From CAVQBP01 sp964448105 (lineage in GTDB: Bacteria > Bacteroidota > Ignavibacteria > Ignavibacteriales > Ignavibacteriaceae): DNA of 50,648 nucleotides. How positions within the stretch are numbered: position 1 is the stretch's first letter; every line of letters starts with the position of its first letter. The notes under the pieces are model-generated. The model did no database searches, was not told the DNA's origin, and saw only the letters and a list, made by a program, of their open reading frames with translations. A program made the translations under genes and the position numbers. The stretch is taken from assembly GCA_964448105.1 (NCBI GenBank), contig CAYUVK010000026.1:1-50648 (forward strand). The letters run 5' to 3'. Of the stretch, positions 46,155 through 50,648 are shown piece by piece.

Positions 46155-46757
46155 ATGAACAAAAACCAGGAATATAACCAGGAATTATTTTTAGAGCCTG
46201 GGAATATGCTTCGCCTTTATGCAAGAGGTGCATTTCCGATGGCTGATGAAAAAACTGGAGAGGTAAACTGGTACCTTCCTGAAATAAGGACTATCATCCC
46301 GCTGGACAATTATAATTTTCCGCGCTCTCTAAAAAAAGCTATGGATAAAATTGATTACGAAGTCAGATATAACTTTGATTTCCTTTCCGTAGTTAAAGCC
46401 TGTGCAAATAGAGAAAAAACTTGGATTTCAGAGGAATTAATAAAAGCTTACCTAAGATTATATTCCCTCGGACATATTCATACTGTTGAAATCTATCAAA
46501 GAAATAAATTGATAGGCGGACTTTACGGTATAACATATAAAGGTGCTTTCTTTGGCGAATCGATGTTTAGCAGGATTTCTCAAGCATCAAAAATTGCTTT
46601 AATAAAATTAATTGAACATCTTAATGAAAAAAATTTTACTTTGCTCGATGTTCAATATATGACCCCGCATTTAAAGATGTTCGACGCTGTAGAAATAAGC
46701 TTTGAAGAATATAACCGGCTGCTGGTAACTGCATATCAAAGAAATGTTGAGTTTTAG
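46155..46757 (+). CDS. aat: Leucyl/phenylalanyl-tRNA-protein transferase
   Basis: Aat (200 residues) transfers Leu or Phe from tRNA to proteins with N-terminal Arg or Lys, marking them for ClpS/ClpAP degradation. Family motifs are clear: LYARGAFPMADEKTGEVNWY near residue 22, PEIRTIIPLDNYNFPRSLKK near 47, ANREKTWISEELIKAYLRLY near 89, then GGLYGITYKGAFFGESMFSR near 125 and LLDVQYMTPHLKMF near 158. Length is typical. It probably shares a transcript with the DUF2721 gene. A hairpin follows its stop codon. Confidence 0.95.
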   Translation: MNKNQEYNQELFLEPGNMLRLYARGAFPMADEKTGEVNWYLPEIRTIIPLDNYNFPRSLKKAMDKIDYEVRYNFDFLSVVKACANREKTWISEELIKAYLRLYSLGHIHTVEIYQRNKLIGGLYGITYKGAFFGESMFSRISQASKIALIKLIEHLNEKNFTLLDVQYMTPHLKMFDAVEISFEEYNRLLVTAYQRNVEF

Positions 46758-46763
46758 AAAAGA

Positions 46764-46795
46764 GATGATCCTATAATAACAGGATCATCCCTGTT
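46764..46795. terminator. Bidirectional terminator with two alternative hairpins
   Basis: A perfect 9-base inverted repeat (GATGATCCT at 46764-46772, AGGATCATC at 46781-46789) lies between the convergent aat and haem-barrel genes. The right arm also takes part in a second, exclusive hairpin (AACAGG 46778-46783 with CCTGTT 46790-46795) followed by AAAAA. For the minus-strand gene, the stem is followed by TCTTTTCT. It probably ends transcripts from both sides. Confidence 0.6.
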
Positions 46796-46807
46796 AAAAA
46801 TAGACTT

Positions 46808-47983
46808 CTAAAAGGCAGTAATTAATCCAACAGACGCCTGACCAAATTTATTTGTAAAATCATAAGTAAATTCACCAGTTAAACGAAAATTTCTTCTTAA
46901 AAGATACCCGAGATTAATCGTCCCCGTTTTTACATCCAGATCATTCTGCCCCGATTCTACCCAATTATAAAGCCCGACAGCATACCATTTACTATTATCT
47001 CCGTCAGGCTTAAAGATTAATTCTCCAAATGCTCCGCGGGTCTTAATTTGATCCGCATTATAGTTTAAGAAGAATGGATTTTTGTCTCTCCTTTCAACAT
47101 ACTGAACATTTAACTGCAGTGGATCAACATCAACCGTTAAATCAGGTCCAAGCATCCAAATTTCGTTTGTTTCCTTTACAGGTATTTGCCTGCTTTCCTG
47201 TTCTTCTTTACCCCAGTATCCAAATCCACCGATTCTTATATTTTGGGTAATATCCTGTGATATTCTGCCAAACAGATTTTTATATTTATCATTATCAAAT
47301 ACCTTGAAAGAATTAGCTAATGCCAGATCATTTCCATTAAGCACTTCTAATGTTAAATCTGTTCCGGATTCAAATCCATATGTAAACATAACACCCCTGT
47401 CATAAGTTAGGTTTATATTTGAATAACCGACAGTTGCATCATAAATCATGTAATCTTCAAATGTTAATCTTAATTCTCTTTTAAATAATGGATCCGAAAT
47501 CTGAAACTGTCCTATATAAAAATCCAGGTCGCTGCTAAACAAATTATTGAACATTAAAAAAGCATCTTCCAAGCCTGCAACTTCTCCCCTTTCCGAAAAG
47601 AAGAAATAAAAATAGTAACTTATATTATTGGTGATTGAACCGCCAGATAATAGTTTTATAATGTAAGGTGCTGAGAAATCAGAATTATCTGATTTATTAT
47701 TATTATAAGTTAAATATCCTTCAAGCCTGATTGCTAAAGGAAGATCACGAATTAATGAAAGATCATTATCACCTGTCTCAACAAAATATCTTGGTGCATC
47801 TTTATCTTTTAATACAAATCCGTTTGCTGCAAATTCATCCCCGTAAGGTTTTAATTTAGGAAAAGGTGAATGGCAGGTTTTGCACGTCATGCTATATTTC
47901 CTGGCAAATGCAGGAATAGCTAAAATTTCCTCGGAAAAGAAAGAAGAAATAAATAAAAACAATAAATAATATTTGGATCTCAT
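46808..47983 (-). CDS. Haem-bearing outer-membrane beta-barrel protein (cytochrome-porin)
   Basis: This 391-residue protein has a signal peptide (about 1-22), then a single c-type haem site (CKTCH, residues 34-38) in a short leader (FPKLKPYGDEFAANGF), followed by a long beta-rich region (about 70-391) of alternating strands ending in an aromatic residue (ITAF), as in porins. About 14-16 strands are plausible. It is encoded 15 bases after the pentahaem cytochrome gene, in one transcript. The two together resemble porin-cytochrome modules that carry electrons across the outer membrane, though this protein's own haem is unusual. Role and direction of flow are inferred. Confidence 0.75.
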   Translation of the reverse strand: MRSKYYLLFLFISSFFSEEILAIPAFARKYSMTCKTCHSPFPKLKPYGDEFAANGFVLKDKDAPRYFVETGDNDLSLIRDLPLAIRLEGYLTYNNNKSDNSDFSAPYIIKLLSGGSITNNISYYFYFFFSERGEVAGLEDAFLMFNNLFSSDLDFYIGQFQISDPLFKRELRLTFEDYMIYDATVGYSNINLTYDRGVMFTYGFESGTDLTLEVLNGNDLALANSFKVFDNDKYKNLFGRISQDITQNIRIGGFGYWGKEEQESRQIPVKETNEIWMLGPDLTVDVDPLQLNVQYVERRDKNPFFLNYNADQIKTRGAFGELIFKPDGDNSKWYAVGLYNWVESGQNDLDVKTGTINLGYLLRRNFRLTGEFTYDFTNKFGQASVGLITAF

Positions 47984-47998
47984 TTTTTCCTCCAGAGT

Positions 47999-49342
47999 CT
48001 ATGGTAAAACATTAACTAACGTAGAATGATCATTTACTTTTACTATTTCCGCTTCTTCAGGCGCACCTAAAAATTCTGCTACCGGTCCTACTAATTTTTG
48101 ATAATTTAACACTGCAGTTACTTTCATTAAACCGGGTGCAGCATCAATCGGAACCGCGAATGTACATGTTTCAAGTTTTGTTTCTCTCGGACCAATCCTA
48201 TAATCTACTCCCAAAGATTTTGTATTCCATTGTTGAATTGTCATTCTTCCCTGCGGATCAAAATAGGGCATCCTAAAAATTCTATCACCGATGGGAATTC
48301 CATCCCGCTGAACACCTTTGAAATTAGGATCATTTAATGCAATACCCATATCCTGATATGCTAATTCATCACTCCCGATTGTATACTCTTCCCCTTCAAA
48401 ACCTTTCTTATCTACAGGTATATGATAGACATTCCCTTTAGTATCAATTGCTTCGACATGCATCCACACAATTCTATCTTCAACTGAACCGGTAGGGAAC
48501 TTATGTCCTGTTTTTTGATTAAAAAGTGCGACAGTAAATTTAACTTTCGATCCCGGTTCTACTTCATTTATATCGGGATGAATTCTTAATTCTATTGTTC
48601 CTCTTACTTTTCCCGGATCATGCGCACCATGAAAAAGATGCTGCCTAACATCTGTATATTTATTCCCCATCGATGCAGATATTCCCGGTGCATATGTCAT
48701 ATGGCAATCATGACATTTTACTCCCTGCTTAGAATAAGGACCTTCCTTCCATTCCAGATGTGTAGATTTAACCCAAATTCCATAGGGATCTTTTTCATTA
48801 TGACAAGTTCCGCAAAATTCGGCAGTACCAATAAAATCGGATTTTTTCATTTTATGTTCAGGAGAATTACTTCCCTCCCTCGGGCCATATTTTGTTTCGC
48901 CAGGTTCAGAGACATAGTTAAAATTATGAGGAACATCTCCTTGAAAACCTGTTATTGTATGGCATACATCGCAATTAACCGATTCATTAGCCTTAGACAT
49001 TTCCGAAGGTTTTGGAGGAGGAACATCTCCAGCCATAAAAGCAATTGGTGTATGGCATCCATTACAGCCTGCTTTTACGCCCGCAACAATTGGATCTTTT
49101 TCTGCATGCGGTACTGCTAACTTAAAGTATTCAACTTCATCCCAATGATGTGTATAAGCCTGGGACATCATTGCTTGTTTCCATTGCTGGTGAAAATCCA
49201 CATGGCATGATGTTCCGCAGAATTTTGCTTCCTGAAAGTCATCATATTTTTTTGATCCTAAAGCTTCATCCCCAACTTTAACCTGGGCATGAATATTTAA
49301 TAAAAATAAAGATACAGCAATCATTACTCTTACTAGCTTCAT
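47999..49342 (-). CDS. Pentahaem c-type cytochrome with C-terminal beta domain
   Basis: This 447-residue secreted cytochrome (signal peptide about 1-19) has five c-type haem attachment sites: CGTSCH (42-47, three residues between the cysteines), CNGCH (93-97), CDVCH (124-128), CGTCH (177-181) and CHDCH (210-214). The second part (about 240-447) is a beta-sandwich-like region containing NQKTGHKFPTG, often seen after multihaem cytochrome domains. The haem region resembles the cytochrome c554/NapC-NirT-like multihaem families. It heads a two-gene transcript with the haem-barrel protein. It would act in the periplasm or at the outer membrane in electron transfer; a specific acceptor is unknown. 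Confidence 0.88.
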   Translation of the reverse strand: MKLVRVMIAVSLFLLNIHAQVKVGDEALGSKKYDDFQEAKFCGTSCHVDFHQQWKQAMMSQAYTHHWDEVEYFKLAVPHAEKDPIVAGVKAGCNGCHTPIAFMAGDVPPPKPSEMSKANESVNCDVCHTITGFQGDVPHNFNYVSEPGETKYGPREGSNSPEHKMKKSDFIGTAEFCGTCHNEKDPYGIWVKSTHLEWKEGPYSKQGVKCHDCHMTYAPGISASMGNKYTDVRQHLFHGAHDPGKVRGTIELRIHPDINEVEPGSKVKFTVALFNQKTGHKFPTGSVEDRIVWMHVEAIDTKGNVYHIPVDKKGFEGEEYTIGSDELAYQDMGIALNDPNFKGVQRDGIPIGDRIFRMPYFDPQGRMTIQQWNTKSLGVDYRIGPRETKLETCTFAVPIDAAPGLMKVTAVLNYQKLVGPVAEFLGAPEEAEIVKVNDHSTLVNVLP

Positions 49343-49695
49343 AGTAGCACCCCGTTTTTTATTGGTGAATTATTCTGCTATTTATTAAATATTTTTAGAT
49401 TAATAAAATTTATATATGAAGAAGGGGTTTTACTGGAGGAAAAATAAATTTGAATATAACCCCTAAAATTATCCCTCAAATTTTTTCTAAAGATAATTCT
49501 TTTAAATCGGAGTTTAAAGTTTTATATTTTTTTATTTAAAATTTCAGAAACAAAATAAAAACTCATCTTTTACATATCTTGATTTTAATCCGAATAAATT
49601 ATATTATAGTGCTCAAATGTTCACTATTTGGGGAAACCTTCATGGTTTACCCACTGTATCCCGATTATAACCTCAAAGGTTAATGAGTTTAACAA
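49343..49695. promoter_or_regulatory. Divergent intergenic region with dinB leader hairpins
   Basis: This 353-base gap separates the cytochrome gene (minus) from dinB (plus). Just before dinB lie two small hairpins: TGGGGAAACC/GGTTTACCCA (49629-49653, one mismatch, five-base loop) and TAACCT/AGGTTA (49668-49682, three-base loop). Either might be an operator for damage-inducible control or a leader structure. A weak AGGGGTT/AACCCCT repeat (49423-49464) is nearer the cytochrome gene. No gene is visible. Confidence 0.35.
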
Positions 49696-50648
49696 ATGAG
49701 AACAATTTTTCACTTAGATCTAGATGCCTTTTTTGTATCTGTGGAAAGGATACTTAACCCGAAGCTTGAAGGGAAAGTTGTTATTGTAGGCGGCGATCCA
49801 CATGGCAGAGGTGTTGTAGCGGCATGCTCTTACGAAGCACGTAAATTCGGACTCCACTCGGCTATGCCGATAAGAACCGCATTTAAACTTTGTCCGCACG
49901 GAATTTATCTTCATGGCCATTATGATGAGTATGTTAATTACTCAAGGGCTGTAAAAAATATTTTAGAGAGATATGCTCCTTTAATAGAGCAGGCTTCTAT
50001 CGATGAATTTTATATGGATTTTACCGGCTGTCAAAGTATTTACGGTCCTTTTTACAACTTTGCACTTTTTATTCAAAACGAAATAGATAGAAAATTATCT
50101 CTCCCCTGCTCGATAGGAATTGGTACAAATAAAACAATTGCTAAAATAGCTTCCGATTTTAAAAAGCCAAAAGGAATTATGTTGGTTGAACCGGGAGATG
50201 AAAAAAAATTTTTGTCTACCCTGCCGGTTGAAAGAATCCCGGGCGTTGGAAAAGTTACGTTACAATATTTTCAAAATAGAGGAATTTACACTACGGGAGA
50301 AATTGCAAATCTTCCGCAGGATTTTTTTGCCGCTGCTTTTGGAAAATTCGGAATTGATTTATGGAAGAAAGCGAACGGATTCGGAAATGAATACCTGTCT
50401 ATTGAACGAGAACAAAAAAGCATCTCAAAAGAAACAACTTTCAGTAATGATGTAAACAGCAAGAGGCTTGTTGAAAATATTTTGTTTGAAATTGCAGGGA
50501 AAGTCTGTCAGACTTTAAGGGATAATAATTTTCACGCATCTACAGTTACTGTTAAAATAAGATATTCCGATTTTAAAACAATCACCCGTTCACAAACTAT
50601 AAAGCATACAAATGATGATAAAATAATTTTTGAAACCGCTTTGAATAT
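49696..50648 (+). CDS. dinB: DNA polymerase IV (Y-family), partial at window edge
   Basis: The frame from ATG 49696 stays open to the end of the window (317 codons), so the 3' end is missing. It encodes a Y-family translesion polymerase. The N-terminal catalytic motif is HLDLDAFFVSVE (residues 6-17), the second is QASIDEFYMDFTG near 99 with the Asp-Glu pair, and the helix-hairpin-helix region is VERIPGVGKVTL near 178. The little-finger domain starts near residue 240. Pol IV copies past lesions with low fidelity. Two hairpins upstream may mark regulation. Confidence 0.94.
   Translation, partial: MRTIFHLDLDAFFVSVERILNPKLEGKVVIVGGDPHGRGVVAACSYEARKFGLHSAMPIRTAFKLCPHGIYLHGHYDEYVNYSRAVKNILERYAPLIEQASIDEFYMDFTGCQSIYGPFYNFALFIQNEIDRKLSLPCSIGIGTNKTIAKIASDFKKPKGIMLVEPGDEKKFLSTLPVERIPGVGKVTLQYFQNRGIYTTGEIANLPQDFFAAAFGKFGIDLWKKANGFGNEYLSIEREQKSISKETTFSNDVNSKRLVENILFEIAGKVCQTLRDNNFHASTVTVKIRYSDFKTITRSQTIKHTNDDKIIFETALN

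Overview
The window is AT-rich chromosomal DNA from a Gram-negative bacterium of the Bacteroidota/Chlorobi group. The best guess is Ignavibacteriota or a close relative; this is an inference from gene content, not a phylogeny. Pointers are a GWxTD-domain protein, a TonB-dependent receptor paired with a DUF4249 lipoprotein, LptE and BamA-like outer-membrane factors, a UbiA-type DGGGP-synthase-like enzyme, multihaem c-type cytochromes and long co-directional gene runs. No rRNA, tRNA, CRISPR, prophage or intact insertion sequence was seen.

Layout. 1-3.6 kb: a YefM/YoeB toxin-antitoxin pair sits directly upstream of a citrate lyase locus in which the acyl-carrier (CitD) and beta (CitE) subunits are one polypeptide, followed by CitF and a strong terminator. 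3.7-6.0 kb: a zinc alcohol dehydrogenase, then a decayed composite of a 2-oxoacid dehydrogenase E1-alpha gene and a HAD phosphatase gene with three nonsense changes, one frameshift and an apparent deletion joining them. 6.1-8.2 kb: an NfeD/slipin membrane pair. 8.3-13.9 kb (minus): uvrA and an MlaE-MlaF-MlaD lipid transporter. 14.1-17.2 kb: a TakP-like TRAP binding lipoprotein facing its DctQ/DctM membrane subunits. 17.2-33.6 kb (minus): a long housekeeping and envelope run holding yraN, rnhB, a prenyltransferase, a BamA/TamA-like protein, a PfkB sugar kinase, a GWxTD protein, rimO, cdsA, a DUF2007 protein, a CPBP protease, a DUF3108 protein, a GT9 glycosyltransferase, alkyladenine glycosylase, a TPR protein, a CESA-like GT2, lptE and a sigma-54 activator. 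34-40.3 kb (plus): a TonB receptor, a DUF4249 protein and two tandem PEGA/beta-propeller lipoproteins. 40.3-43.1 kb (minus): an MBL-fold hydrolase, a SPOR protein and miaB. 43.3-46.8 kb: an amber-interrupted lipoprotein gene, a NUDIX hydrolase, an orphan MlaF-like ATPase, a nested inverted-repeat element, a DUF2721 protein and aat. 46.8-49.3 kb (minus): a pentahaem cytochrome and a haem-bearing beta-barrel, probably an electron-transfer module. 49.7 kb to the end: dinB, cut by the window edge.

Between genes there is a dispersed repeat built on an 8-base unit (consensus ARCAATAN) at four sites, three of them with inverted arms. A separate 7-base repeat runs over the stop codon of the CitDE fusion. 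Envelope biogenesis (BamA-like, LptE, Mla, CdsA, glycosyltransferases), carboxylate use (citrate lyase, 2-oxoacid-type TRAP system) and cytochrome-based redox chemistry are the main themes. No obviously new multi-gene defence or mobile system is visible. The most novel-looking items are the CitDE fusion, the pentahaem cytochrome with a CX3CH site next to a haem-barrel protein, the octamer repeats and the structured element near 45.5 kb.
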